Notes under the pieces: generated by a model
What the model saw: the letters and a program-made list of their open reading frames with translations, nothing else
Told to the model about the DNA's origin: nothing
Databases searched by the model: none
Assembly: GCA_963777625.1 (NCBI GenBank)
Contig: CAVZRO010000017.1
Coordinates: 1-64,000 of the forward strand
Reading direction: 5' to 3'
Origin: DATDIC01 sp963777625
Lineage (GTDB): Bacteria > Pseudomonadota > Alphaproteobacteria > Acetobacterales > Acetobacteraceae
Length of the DNA stretch: 64,000 bases
Shown here: positions 15,650-25,077 of the stretch, piece after piece
Numbering within the stretch: the stretch's first letter is position 1
How the letters are laid out: each line of letters begins with the position of its first letter
Program-made: the position numbers and the translations under genes

Positions 15650-17260
15650 ATGACCGATCCGATCACAGTTGCCGTGCTGCAAAACCGGCTCAATGCCATC
15701 GCCGAGGAAATGGGCGAAGCGATGCTGCGCACCACGTACTCGCAAATCCTCAATTCGTCGCGCGACTTTTCGGTTGCATTGATCGACGCGCAGTGCCGGC
15801 TGGTTGCACAGGCAGATCACATTCCGGTCCATGTCGGCGCGATGCCCTGGGCGGCCCGCGCGTTGATGGAGGTATTCCCCAACCCCTCGCGCGACGACGT
15901 CTATTTGCTGAACGATCCCTATCGCGGCGGCAGCCACCTGCCCGACCTGACCGCGTTCGTGCCGGTGTTCGACGCCGAGCGGCTGGTGTTCTGGTCGGTC
16001 GTGCGCGCGCATCACAGCGATATCGGCGGCGCCACGCACGGCGCCTACAATCCTGCCGCCACCGAGATCTGGCACGAAGGGCTGCGGGTTCCGCCGATTC
16101 GCCTGACCGAAAATGGCGTGCTGCGCGAAGACCTGCTGGACATGCTGGCGCTGAACGTGCGGCATCCGCGGGATTTCCGCGGCGATCTGGCCGCACAGAT
16201 CGGCGCGGCGCGACTGGGTGAGCAACGGTTGGGCGGCGTGATCGGCGAATTTGGCGGCGCCGTGCTGCTGGAGGCCGTGGAATCCATGCTGGACGCCGCC
16301 GAAAGCCACACGCGCGAGATCGTCGGTGCCTGGACCGATGGCGTCTATGAAGGTGATGCCTGGCTGGACGATGACGGGTTCGGCAAGGAGAACATCCGCA
16401 TCCATGCACGCTGCACGGTTGCCGGCAGCGACGTGACGGTCGATTTGACCGGGTCCGACCCGCAGGTGACCGGCTTCGTCAATTCGTCGCACGCCAACAC
16501 GCAATCCGCCGTCACGATGGCGTTTGCGTTCCTGCTCGACCCCGACCAGGCGCGCAACGCTGGTGCGTTCCGCCCGCTGCACGTGATCATGAAACCGGGA
16601 ACCATCGTGTGGGCGCATGAAGGCGCGCCGGTCACGATGTGCACCAGTCACTGCTCCAACGAGATCATCGAGGCGATCATCGTCGCACTGGCGCCGGCGT
16701 GCCCGCAGCGCGCGATGGGCGGCTGGGGTCGGCGGCTGCGGATCGCCATCAACGGCCGCGACCCGCGCAGCGGGCGTCGTTTCATCTGGCACATGTTCCA
16801 GGCGCGTCCCGGCGGCGGCGGCTCCTGTGCCGGTGACGGCTGGTCCACGATCGGCGAATGGCACTCCGCCGGCGGCATCAAGTTCGGCAGCATCGAGGTG
16901 GCGGAGACCCGCTTCCCGCTGTTCTTCGAGACGCACGAATTCCGTCCCGGCTCGGGCGGCGAGGGACGCTTCCGCGGCGGGGACGGCGGCGACATGCGGT
17001 TGCGGGTGGAAACCGACGGCGCCGCGGTGGCCAACACGGCAGGCGAAGGCATCGTGCACGGCGCGCGCGGCATACTGGGCGGCCACGACGGCGCGCCGCA
17101 CGATTACACGCTGCTGGCGCCGGGGCGCGCACCGCGCAAGCTGCGCAGCAAGGAAGTCGGGATCGAGGTGCCCCCCGGCAGCGTGTTCCACATCCTGTCC
17201 GGTGGCGGCGGCGGCTGGGGGGCGCCGGTCAGGTCTTCCGCGTCTGATCGTAGCGAATAA
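15650..17260 (+). CDS. Hydantoinase B/oxoprolinase family protein (HyuB-type subunit)
   Basis: Large subunit of the ATP-dependent hydantoinase/5-oxoprolinase/acetone carboxylase family, 536 residues. Family hallmarks are the opening DPITVAVLQNRLNAIAEEMG, the LLNDPYRGGSHLPDL metal-site segment, RAHHSDIGG, and the glycine-rich ending SGGGGGWGAP. HyuB normally works with a HyuA partner encoded next to it, but no HyuA gene lies on either side here. The start at 15650 (ATG after GGGGGACCCA) matches the family N-terminus. Its 3' end overlaps the converging binding-protein gene by 32 bp. Substrate unknown. Confidence 0.9.
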   Translation: MTDPITVAVLQNRLNAIAEEMGEAMLRTTYSQILNSSRDFSVALIDAQCRLVAQADHIPVHVGAMPWAARALMEVFPNPSRDDVYLLNDPYRGGSHLPDLTAFVPVFDAERLVFWSVVRAHHSDIGGATHGAYNPAATEIWHEGLRVPPIRLTENGVLREDLLDMLALNVRHPRDFRGDLAAQIGAARLGEQRLGGVIGEFGGAVLLEAVESMLDAAESHTREIVGAWTDGVYEGDAWLDDDGFGKENIRIHARCTVAGSDVTVDLTGSDPQVTGFVNSSHANTQSAVTMAFAFLLDPDQARNAGAFRPLHVIMKPGTIVWAHEGAPVTMCTSHCSNEIIEAIIVALAPACPQRAMGGWGRRLRIAINGRDPRSGRRFIWHMFQARPGGGGSCAGDGWSTIGEWHSAGGIKFGSIEVAETRFPLFFETHEFRPGSGGEGRFRGGDGGDMRLRVETDGAAVANTAGEGIVHGARGILGGHDGAPHDYTLLAPGRAPRKLRSKEVGIEVPPGSVFHILSGGGGGWGAPVRSSASDRSE

Positions 17261-18824
17261 AATCTGATTGCGGGCCGAGATGGAAACCGACCACGTTCTT
17301 GCGTGCCACCGTGACGTTCTTTTGCTGCAGCATGAACACGATCGGCGAGCTGTCCCACGCCTGCTGCTGCATCTTATGGTACATTTCGATGCGTTTCTCG
17401 GTATCCAGCTCCGCCGCCGCCTGCGCAACCTCGTCGGTCAGTTGCTGGTTGTGGAAATGACAACGCCAGGCGATGATCTTCATCGGGCTGTTGTCGGAAT
17501 CGTCAGGGTTGGCATTGAAGGCCTGCGCGTTCGAGTTCGGATCGAAATAGTCGGGGAACCATTCGTTGATCACCAACTGATGCTGACGCGCCCGCATCTT
17601 GGTGAACACCTGCTTGCGGACCCCGGCGATCAGCGAAACCTTGATGCCGACCGCCGCCAGATCGGCCTGAATCGCCGCCGCGATATCGGTGTACGGATGC
17701 TCGGAATAATGATCCAGGGTCGCGGTAAAGCCCTGCGGATAGCCGGCCTGCGCCAGCAGCGCCTTGGCTTTGTCCGGATCATGCTTGAACGGGTTGGTGG
17801 TCACCGCGCCTAGGATCATCGAGGGCTCGAACGCCTGGTTGACGACATATGTGTCGGGAACGATGTTCTTTTGAATCCCATCATAGTCGATTGCCCACTT
17901 GAGGGCCTGGCGTACCTCCGCCTTGGCGAACGGCGCGTAGCCCTCGTTGCCGGCGATATACATCTGATTGGTGGTGGGCGACGTGAACCGGTGCAGGTTG
18001 GGATCGGCGGCACTGGCCTTGAGCTGATCGCTGGTGAGGTCGCGCGCCATGTCGATGTCGCCACGCTGCAGCAACAGAAGCTGCTCCGCCGGTTCCTTCA
18101 CGTGGCGGATAAAGATGCGCCTGGTGGCGGGCGGTGTGCTCGCGTGCGGGTTGGCCTCCAGGATGAGGTGATCATCGGCCTGAAAAGAGGCAAGCTGGTA
18201 TGGCCCATTGCCGGCCGAATGGCTGTTGAGCCACTGGTTGCCAAGATCGTCTTTTACCTGATGCGCCAGCGCGGTTTCCTTCTCCACCACGCCGCCGACT
18301 TCGGCCGACAGGCAGTAGAGCACAAAGCTGGTTGCCGCGGGCTTCGGCAATTCCAGCACCAGCGTTTGCGGGTCGGTGGCACGGATCAGTTGCGCGACGT
18401 TATCCTTGGTGAATCCGAACTGGGTCAGGATAAAGCCTGGCGTCAGGTTCATCGTGATGGCGCGATGCAGCGAGAATTCCGCGTCCGCCGAGGTCATCGG
18501 CTTGCCCGATGCGAAATGCGCGTCGTTGACCAGATGGAAGGTGAACGTTTTGCCGTCCGACGAAACCTCCCAGCTTGCGGCGAGATCGGGGCCGATCTTG
18601 CTGAGGTTGCTGAGATCGGGCGAAACGATCTTGCGGTAGATGTTGACGTCGGCTTCGATGGAGGTGAACTCGTAGGCCTGCGCCGGATCGAGTGCCACGA
18701 TGTCGTCGATGCTCTTGCCCATCACGATCATGTTGCTGGGCGTGGCGGCATGGGCCCGGCTGGCGGCTATCGGCGCAGCGGCGGCAGCGGCTCCGGCGGC
18801 CATAAGTGTGCGACGTGTAATCAT
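17229..18824 (-). CDS. ABC transporter substrate-binding protein, family 5 (peptide/nickel type)
   Basis: Exported solute-binding protein of 531 residues. The N-terminus MITRRTLMAAGAAAAAAPIA with cleavage after SRAHA resembles a Tat signal. Family 5 features include LAASWEVSSDGKTFTFHLV, SADAEFSLHRA, and the hinge segment VRQALKWAIDYDGI. Such proteins bind peptides, nickel-chelates or sugars in the periplasm. No matching permease or ATPase genes lie beside it, so it is an orphan or works with a transporter elsewhere. It diverges from the GMC oxidoreductase gene; the shared 173-bp gap holds one palindromic operator that could serve both. Confidence 0.88.
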   Translation of the reverse strand: MITRRTLMAAGAAAAAAPIAASRAHAATPSNMIVMGKSIDDIVALDPAQAYEFTSIEADVNIYRKIVSPDLSNLSKIGPDLAASWEVSSDGKTFTFHLVNDAHFASGKPMTSADAEFSLHRAITMNLTPGFILTQFGFTKDNVAQLIRATDPQTLVLELPKPAATSFVLYCLSAEVGGVVEKETALAHQVKDDLGNQWLNSHSAGNGPYQLASFQADDHLILEANPHASTPPATRRIFIRHVKEPAEQLLLLQRGDIDMARDLTSDQLKASAADPNLHRFTSPTTNQMYIAGNEGYAPFAKAEVRQALKWAIDYDGIQKNIVPDTYVVNQAFEPSMILGAVTTNPFKHDPDKAKALLAQAGYPQGFTATLDHYSEHPYTDIAAAIQADLAAVGIKVSLIAGVRKQVFTKMRARQHQLVINEWFPDYFDPNSNAQAFNANPDDSDNSPMKIIAWRCHFHNQQLTDEVAQAAAELDTEKRIEMYHKMQQQAWDSSPIVFMLQQKNVTVARKNVVGFHLGPQSDFIRYDQTRKT

Positions 18825-18954
18825 TGTGAGCCTCCCGTTAAGCGTTGGGAGGGACGTTAGTCCTGCAACGAGGCGACGGGAAGCATCGGAATTCGCGGCT
18901 GCCGGAGGGATGGGGGTGCGGCTTGACATGGGGTCCGACGCGCATTCAGCTTAC

Positions 18955-18966
18955 GTAAGCGGTTAC
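18955..18966. promoter_or_regulatory. LacI-type operator, site 1 (GTAAGCGGTTAC)
   Basis: One of seven matches to the palindrome GTAANCGNTTAC. It is 31 bp upstream of the GMC oxidoreductase start, a position where bound repressor would block the promoter. An overlapping palindrome CTTACGTAAG shares its left half, as also at site 3. Confidence 0.7.
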
Positions 18967-18997
18967 AGAACTCTGCCGCAGCGGAGGATTCGGATCG

Positions 18998-21900
18998 GTG
19001 CAAAGGCAATACGACTACATCATTGTTGGCGGCGGCTCTGCCGGCTCCATTCTTGCCAACCGTTTGTCGGCCCGCACCGCCAATCAGGTCCTGTTGTGCG
19101 AGGCGGGAGAGGATACACCGGATGGACGTGTCCCGGAGCCGATCCTGGACAGCCGGTCGGGCTATGCCTCGCGCAATCCGCGCTTTATCTGGACCGACCT
19201 GCGTGTCACGATCGAGCCGAGTCCACACAACGACCCCAGCGCGCCCAAGCCGCGCAAACTGCGCTACGAACAGGCGCGGATAGGAAGTATAGTTTGGGAG
19301 TCTGTGGGTTGGTAATGGTGAGTGTTGGATGTAAAGAAGATAGATTGAAGGTATGATGATTGGTGGGATGTATGTGGAGTGGAAGAGTAGGCTATTGGAG
19401 GGCTAGGAGAAGGCAAGGTAAGACGCAGCTGCAATTGACGCATTGGCGCTGAGCAAGATCGAGCGGCTGAGCGCGTGCTGCGCGACGAGGTGCTGGGCAG
19501 CGCGGAGATGGGCTGAGCATGCTGCGTAGCTGCGCACGGTAGTGGGCAGTGCTGGCGGCGCGCGCAAGATCGGCCTCGAGCGTGCCGGGCGCGCCGGCGT
19601 AGGTGGCGCTGGTGCTGGCGATGATTGTGGCGCGGCTGCTCGATCCGGCCTCGAAGCTGGCTACTGCGCGGCAGCTCGATGCCGCCACGGCCACCTCGTG
19701 ATGGTGCACTGCTCGGACTGGGGAGCGTTACGAGCAGGACCTCTACGCGCGCTCGACTGGTTGCTAGCAGCAACGGATCGAGCAGCGGCTGCGGCAAGCA
19801 TTGAGCGACGGAACATTGGTGCTGTATGACGTCAGTTCGACTATTTCGAAGGCCGCACTTGCCGTTGGCGGATATGGTTACAGCGCGACGGCAACGCGAC
19901 GTCGGCAAATCGTTTTGGCTGCTGTGTGCGAGCAACGGCTGTCGGTTGCGGTCGAAGTGTGAGGGTAATGCGCCGATCCACACGGTGGCAGCAGGTGGAG
20001 AAGCTCCGGCAACGGTTCGCCTATCGCGGGTGGTGCTGGTCGGCGATCGCGGCATGATCACCGACGGCGCATCGAGACCGTGCTGAAGCGGCCGGTCTCG
20101 ACTGGATCACCGCATTGCGGGCGGGCATCAAGGCGATGCGCGAGCAGGGCGCCTTGCAACTCTCGCTGTTCGATGAGCGCGACCTCGCCGAGGTGACCGC
20201 GGAGTTTCCCGGCGAGCGGCTGGTGGTGTGCCGCAATCCGCTGCTTGCTGGCGAGCGCACGCAAGCGCAGGAACTGCTGCCGCACCGAAGCCGCGCTCGC
20301 TACGATCACCAGGTCGGTGACGCAAGCGCAATCCGCTGCGCGGTGCCGATCAGATCGGGCTGGCCGTCGGCGCCGTGCTGAACCGCTACAAGATGGCCAA
20401 GCACTCACCTGACATCACCGAGGATCGGTTCGCCGTCACCCGCAACACGCAAGCGATCGAGGCGGAAAGCCGGCTCGACGGCATTTACGTCATCCGCACA
20501 ATCTGCCCGCAGAGCAACTGACGGCTCCGCAAGTGGTCAGCTCGTCAAAGCTCGAGCGGGTGGAACGCGCTTTCCGGTCGATCAAAACGGTCGATCTCGA
20601 GGTTCGTCCGATCCACCATCGCCTGGCTGACCGCGTGCGCGCCCCGCTGCTCTGCATGCTCGCCTATTATCTCGAATGGCACCTGCGTGACGCCCTCGCG
20701 CCGATCCTGTTCGACGATCATCAGCGCACTGAAGCGGCCGCCGCCCGCAGCTCCGTCGTGGCACCGGCCGGCCGATCCACCGCCGCGCGGCACAAGGCGG
20801 CCCACAAATCCACCGAAGACAACCTGCCGGTGCACGCCCGCTCCCTGCTGACCGAGCTTGCAACCTTCACCCGCAACACCATGGCGCTCGCCACCGCGCC
20901 GGACGATACCTCCTGCTCTACCGCAAAGACACCGTGCAGGTCGCGCCGACGGGAAGAGCAAAGGAGGAAAGGAAAAAGGGGAGAGGGGGATTTAGGCGGC
21001 GGGTCTTCCATCAATGGACAACTCGCGAATCGCGGCTCGCCGCGCGACTACGACGAATGGGAACAGCGCGGCGCCGAGGGATGGCGATGGGAGACCGTGC
21101 TGCCCTATTTCAAAAAGCTGGAGCGCGACATCGATTTTGACGGACCGCTGCACGGCGCCGATGGGCGTATTCCGGTACGCCGGGTGTTCCCCGATAACTG
21201 GTCCGACTTCGCCAAGGCAACCGCTGACGCCTTCAAAATGGCGGGCGATAATTACATAGCAGACCAGAACGGGGAGTTCCACGACGGCTATTACCCGCTG
21301 GCGATGTCGAACCTGTATGATCGCCGGGTCTCGGCGGCGGTCGGCTATTTGGGTCCTACGGTTCGGCAGCGGGATAATCTGACGATCCTGGCAGAGACGC
21401 AGGTTTCCGAACTGCTGTTCGAGGAGACGCGTTGCGTCGGCATTCGGGCCTTGGTCCGGCAGCAGCCGATGGAATTCCGCGGCAACGAGGTTATCATCTG
21501 CTGTGGCGCGATTCATTCCCCGGCGATGCTGCTTCGCGCCGGCATTGGGCCGGTCGGACATCTGCGCGAACTCGGCATCCCGATACGCGAGGCCCGGGCC
21601 GGCGTCGGTCAGAGACTGATGGATCATCCCTCCATCTCGGTCGCCGCGTACCTGAAGCCGGGTGCGCGCAAAAACCCGTTCAGCAAGCGCTCGCTGCAGC
21701 TCGGGATGCGGTTCTCGTCGGGCGTCGACGGCGCCCCGCCCGGCGATATGGCGCTGACCGTGTCCAACAAATCCGCCTGGCACGCGATTGGTGATCGGAT
21801 CACGGTGACTACGCTGTGGGTGAACCGAACATTTTCGGAAACGGGTGAAGTCCGCCTGTCGTCGGCTGACTGGCGCCAGGAACCGGAGGTGGATTTCAAC

Positions 21901-22476
21901 CTGCTCTCGGATTATCGCGACCTGACACGCCTGGCGCGCGGCTTCCGGCGGATCGCCGCGCTGTACGATCTCCCGCCCCTGAAAGCGGTGGTATCAGATG
22001 TGTTTCCGGCTAGTTTCACGGACAAGATTCGTCAAGTCGGTGCGTACAATACCAAGAACAAGATCCTTACCCGGATTGGCGCCACGTTCATGGATGGGCC
22101 GTCGTTCTTGCGGAAACTGTTTATTCAACGGTTTATCATGGAATCAGCGGGGGTGATGAAGGCGCTGCAGGATGACGCGGCGCTGGAAGCCTACATCAGG
22201 CGCGCCGCCGTTGGCGTATGGCACTGTTCCTGCTCCTGCCGGATGGGAGCGGAGAACGATCCCATGGCAGTGACCGATCCGGCCGGCCGGGTTTACGGGG
22301 TGCATGGTCTGAGGGTGGTGGACGCCTCAATCTTTCCCGTCGTGCCATGCGCGAACACTAATTTCCCGACGATGATGGCGGCGGAAAAGATCGCCGACGA
22401 CATTCAGAGGCTGTCAGGCACGCATCGAATGCGGCCGCCGCGCGTGGTTCGACGCGCGGCGGAAGGCGGCGGATAA
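18998..22476 (+). pseudogene. GMC-family FAD oxidoreductase, split by a decayed insertion sequence
   Basis: FAD-dependent alcohol/sugar oxidoreductase of the GMC family. The 5' part (18998 to about 19282, GTG start after GCGGAGGA) encodes the FAD-binding start YDYIIVGGGSAGSILANRLS. The 3' part (from about 20995) resumes exactly at the GMC signature GGGSSINGQLANRGSPRDYD and includes VWHCSCSCRMG with the active-site His and NTNFPTMMAAEKIADDI at the end. Between them lies a decayed transposase. Uninterrupted it would be near 590 residues. An operator of the island-wide palindrome precedes it, so it belonged to that regulon. As it stands only a 3' fragment could be made. Confidence 0.85.
19283..20994 (+). 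mobile_element. Decayed IS (IS1634-like transposase remnant) inside the GMC gene
   Basis: Broken pieces of one transposase can be read in changing frames: a segment containing ARLLDPASKL near 19630, VVLVGDRGMIT near 20030, WITALRAGIKAMREQGALQL near 20110, NRYKMAKH near 20385, EAESRLDGIYVIRT near 20460, and LERVERAFRSIKTVDLEVRP near 20550, ending with the typical VHARSLLTELATFTRNTMAL. The order matches IS1634-type (IS4 superfamily) transposases. Frameshifts are numerous and no inverted repeats are visible. The two edges (19283-19420 and 20950-20993) are odd purine-rich stretches unlike the rest. Confidence 0.7.
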
Positions 22477-22504
22477 TAAGCAGGGACCGGCATCCTCATG
22501 CGCG

Positions 22505-23347
22505 TCAGTATGTTCCGAGGGGCTGCTTGACTGCTGCCTGGCTTGGTGATTCCGACTTTCCGTCGCCGAACATGGCCCGCATGCCTTCGCCGTTGACGCG
22601 CCACCAGTCGTACAGAATGCGCACGTCCCAACCGATGCAGAAGTGCCTGACGCCCATCTGCAAATAGGGCGCCGCAAGGTTGATGTCTCGCAGCTCGACG
22701 CGCGGATGCAGACCCTTTGCCAATGCGGTTTCGATGGTTTTCAGCTCGGCCTTGCGCACGTCGGGATGATTGGTCTGTCCGGTCAGACCGATGCTCATTG
22801 AGTAGTCCGAGGAACCGAACTGCACCATGTCGATTCCCTTCACCGACAGGATCGCATCGAGATCCTCGACGCATTCCCGCTTCTCGACCATGATGGCAAT
22901 GACGACGTCGTCGAGTGCCGCGACGTAGGCTGGAGAACCACCCTCGAGAACTGTACCGACATCTCGCCGCATACCAACGCCGAGCCGGCCGCCGGAGTTC
23001 GGCGTTTCGGCCCGCACTGCTGCGACGCACGCGTGCGCGTCAGCCAGGGTGCGTACATCGGCGAACAGCACGCTCTGAAAGCCGGAGCCAATGGCGCGCA
23101 TCGCCTGATGGGTCCACTGTGTCTGCTCGATCTTGATCATGCCGGCAAGATTTTTCAGCTCAAGCGCGCGGCCGAGATTGTCCAGATCGTGCATATGGAA
23201 CGGCGCGTATTCGGCCGTGAACTCGACATAGTCGTAGTTGCCGGCCGCGCCGACCAGCTCAACAAGCGTCGGCCAGCTTGAGAGCAGGTGGGTCCCCAGG
23301 GTTGGCTTTCCGGCCGATAGAAGCTGGCGCAAGCGATTATGGCGCAT
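22505..23347 (-). CDS. HpcH/HpaI aldolase family protein
   Basis: Class II pyruvate-dependent aldolase of 280 residues. Family members cleave 2-keto-3-deoxy sugar acids or hydroxy-oxo-acids into pyruvate and an aldehyde. Visible: LGTHLLSSWPTLVELVGAAG at the N-terminus, DYVEFTAEYAPF, the metal/phosphate-loop equivalent VIAIMVEKRECVEDLDAI (with the Glu metal ligand), and VQFGSSDYSMSIG where the second acidic ligand normally lies. The ATG at 23347 is preferred over one 15 codons upstream. An operator lies 88 bp upstream. In the context of nearby dehydratases this looks like the aldol-cleavage step. Confidence 0.87.
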   Translation of the reverse strand: MRHNRLRQLLSAGKPTLGTHLLSSWPTLVELVGAAGNYDYVEFTAEYAPFHMHDLDNLGRALELKNLAGMIKIEQTQWTHQAMRAIGSGFQSVLFADVRTLADAHACVAAVRAETPNSGGRLGVGMRRDVGTVLEGGSPAYVAALDDVVIAIMVEKRECVEDLDAILSVKGIDMVQFGSSDYSMSIGLTGQTNHPDVRKAELKTIETALAKGLHPRVELRDINLAAPYLQMGVRHFCIGWDVRILYDWWRVNGEGMRAMFGDGKSESPSQAAVKQPLGTY

Positions 23348-23434
23348 GATTGGAATGGCTCCTTTAGGACGCGATGGCGGTGATGAAGGCACGTGTGGGA
23401 CGTAGCCCCGCGATGCATCATCATTGCAGAAGCG

Positions 23435-23446
23435 GTAAGCGTTTAC
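23435..23446. promoter_or_regulatory. LacI-type operator, site 2 (GTAAGCGTTTAC)
   Basis: Exact match to GTAANCGNTTAC, 88 bp upstream of the aldolase start on the minus strand. The longer core extends to TAAGCGTTTACA. Confidence 0.7.
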
Positions 23447-23504
23447 AATGGGCTGATGGCGGACCGCGTTGAGGGGGACCCAGGTTCGTCATTCCGCGAA
23501 CGCG

Positions 23505-24841
23505 CATAGGCGCTAAAATACCGGTGCCATTCGCTGATATTGGCGTTTTCGTCGGGGCGGCTCGTGCAGATGCCGTCTGAGCCGCGCTCTACATCGTCGC
23601 AGGCGGGCAACGCTCGGTTGCGGCATGATGGCGTGAAGCAGTATGGCGATCAGTTGGCGCAGCGCCCGCCACAAGCCAGGTCGGGTCAGGCGGCGCAGGC
23701 CCAGCGGGGAGAGTCCTCGAGCTCATCGACAAGCGGCTCGAGCAGAAGGATCATCAACAGATGAGCCAGCACCCACGGTCTGGCAGAGCGCGCGTCGGTG
23801 GCCGGCGGGCCATGCAGGCCAACCAGACTTTTCAGCCGTTTGAAACCAAGCTCGACCCGCCATCGCAGGCGGTAGAGGGCCATCACATCCTGGGCCGGCC
23901 AGTCATCGGCTTGCAGCGAGGTGATCAGGATCACCCATCCGGCGGCAATCAGCGTCGCCGTGGAGATTTGGTAGCGCTCTCGTTGCGCCTCCCGGCGGGC
24001 TTTTCGCCGGGCGGCGGCGGCCGCTGGCTCAGGCTTTTTGATCGCCACCATACGCAGTGCGAGGGGCGATGCGTTCTTGCGGCCCAGCCAGATCTTGCGA
24101 TCGATCAGGCCGCGCTTGGCCGCCTTGCGCAGCTCGCGGGGCAGATTGACCGGCGTCGCGTCAGCCTCGAGCCAGCGCGCGCTGCGCCAGCCGGCACGCA
24201 CTACCAGATCGGCGCCGGCGGCGAGCACAGTGGCCATGCGATCCGGTTTCAAATACACCCGATCGGCGAGGCGAATCTCGCCCTTGACCACCGGCACCCG
24301 GTCCAGTCGCTCGGCTTCATGCTGGTCGGTCAGTTCGAAAAAGCCGAAGCGCTCGCTGGGCAGGTCGAATGCGGCGTGAATGCGCCAGAGCTTGTTGTTG
24401 GTGCTGGCGTCCGCTCCCGCCTGCGCCACCGCGCTCCCATCGAGGATGCGGATGAAGCGCCCTCGGCTGGGCTTCGGCGCGGCAGAGCTCAGCAGCTGGC
24501 CGATCAGCGCGTTCAGCCAATCGCCGCACTGGCGCAGTCGATAGAGCAGCGCCACGTTGGAGATGTCGGTCAGACCACTCGCGCTGGCCCATGCGGCGGT
24601 GCCGCGCAGGCCATGGGAGCCGAGGCAATAGGCGAGCACCAGCCGCAGCAGGGTGATCGCGTTGGGGATCACGCGGCCGCGCCGGAAGGCGTTGCTGGCG
24701 CGGGCGCTCAGGCTCAGCGCTTCGGCACCGCCGAGCCGATCGACGATGTTGGACCAGTCCTCGTTGAGCAGCGAATCGGGCGTCATCCGATGCTTGAATC
24801 GGAACGGATTCTGCTATGCAAGCATTATTTTAGCGCCTATG
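23505..24841 (-). mobile_element. Complete IS4-family insertion sequence with 10-bp target duplication
   Basis: The 1,337-bp element has perfect 15-bp terminal inverted repeats CATAGGCGCTAAAAT (23505-23519) and the complement at 24827-24841, and a 10-bp direct duplication CGCGAACGCG on both sides (23495-23504 and 24842-24851). It encodes one transposase on the minus strand. The insertion lies in the gap between the aldolase and the Gfo/Idh gene, in a hairpin repeat, so it disrupts no gene. Confidence 0.9.
23513..24786 (-). pseudogene. IS4-family transposase, one frameshift near the 3' end
   Basis: DDE transposase of the IS4 family. The first 366 residues read in one frame from the ATG at 24786: NVALLYRLRQCGDWLNALIG, then the first catalytic Asp region IRILDGSAV, the second around WLEADATPVNLP, and the YREK-type region MALYRLRWRVELGFKRLKSL. 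Near 23700 the frame shifts and continues with LSPLGLRRLTRPGLWRALRQ and QPSVARLRRC to a stop at 23513-23515. The missing base may be a sequence error; otherwise the last 60 residues are lost but the DDE core is intact. Confidence 0.85.
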
Positions 24842-25005
24842 CGCGAACGCGGGGGATCCAGGCAAACCCGCGGAATTTGGGCGGATTTCGCGTGGATGCC
24901 CGCCTTCGCGGGCATGAGGATGGGATCTGCGGGCATGACGGATCTAGGAGTCTTCGCCCGCGCGGGTTGGTATTATACCGGAGCCTTCTCGCTTTTCCGC
25001 TTCCC

Positions 25006-25031
25006 TTGACAGCCGTATTGTAATCGCTTAC
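25006..25031 (+). promoter_or_regulatory. Promoter with LacI-type operator, site 3 (GTAATCGCTTAC)
   Basis: A consensus -35 box TTGACA at 25006-25011 is followed after 17 bp by TACGTA, a possible -10. The operator GTAATCGCTTAC (25020-25031) fills the spacer and touches the -10, so a bound repressor would exclude RNA polymerase. The Gfo/Idh dehydrogenase starts at 25078. The CTTACGTAAG overlap seen at site 1 recurs here. Confidence 0.7.
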
Positions 25032-25077
25032 GTAAGGTTCGGAAAATCCACCAGCGGATGGACAGATAACGACCATC

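Larger units (their letters stand above)
23455..24990 (+). repeat. Dispersed repeat R2, interrupted by an IS4-type element
   Basis: The left part (23460-23504: ACCGCGTTGAGGGGGACCC and a hairpin arm) and the right part (24842-24990: hairpin arm, GCCCGCCTTCGCGGGCATGA, ending GCGGGTTGGTATTATACCGG) join into one R2 copy if the IS is removed. The IS entered the loop of the hairpin. Confidence 0.65.
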
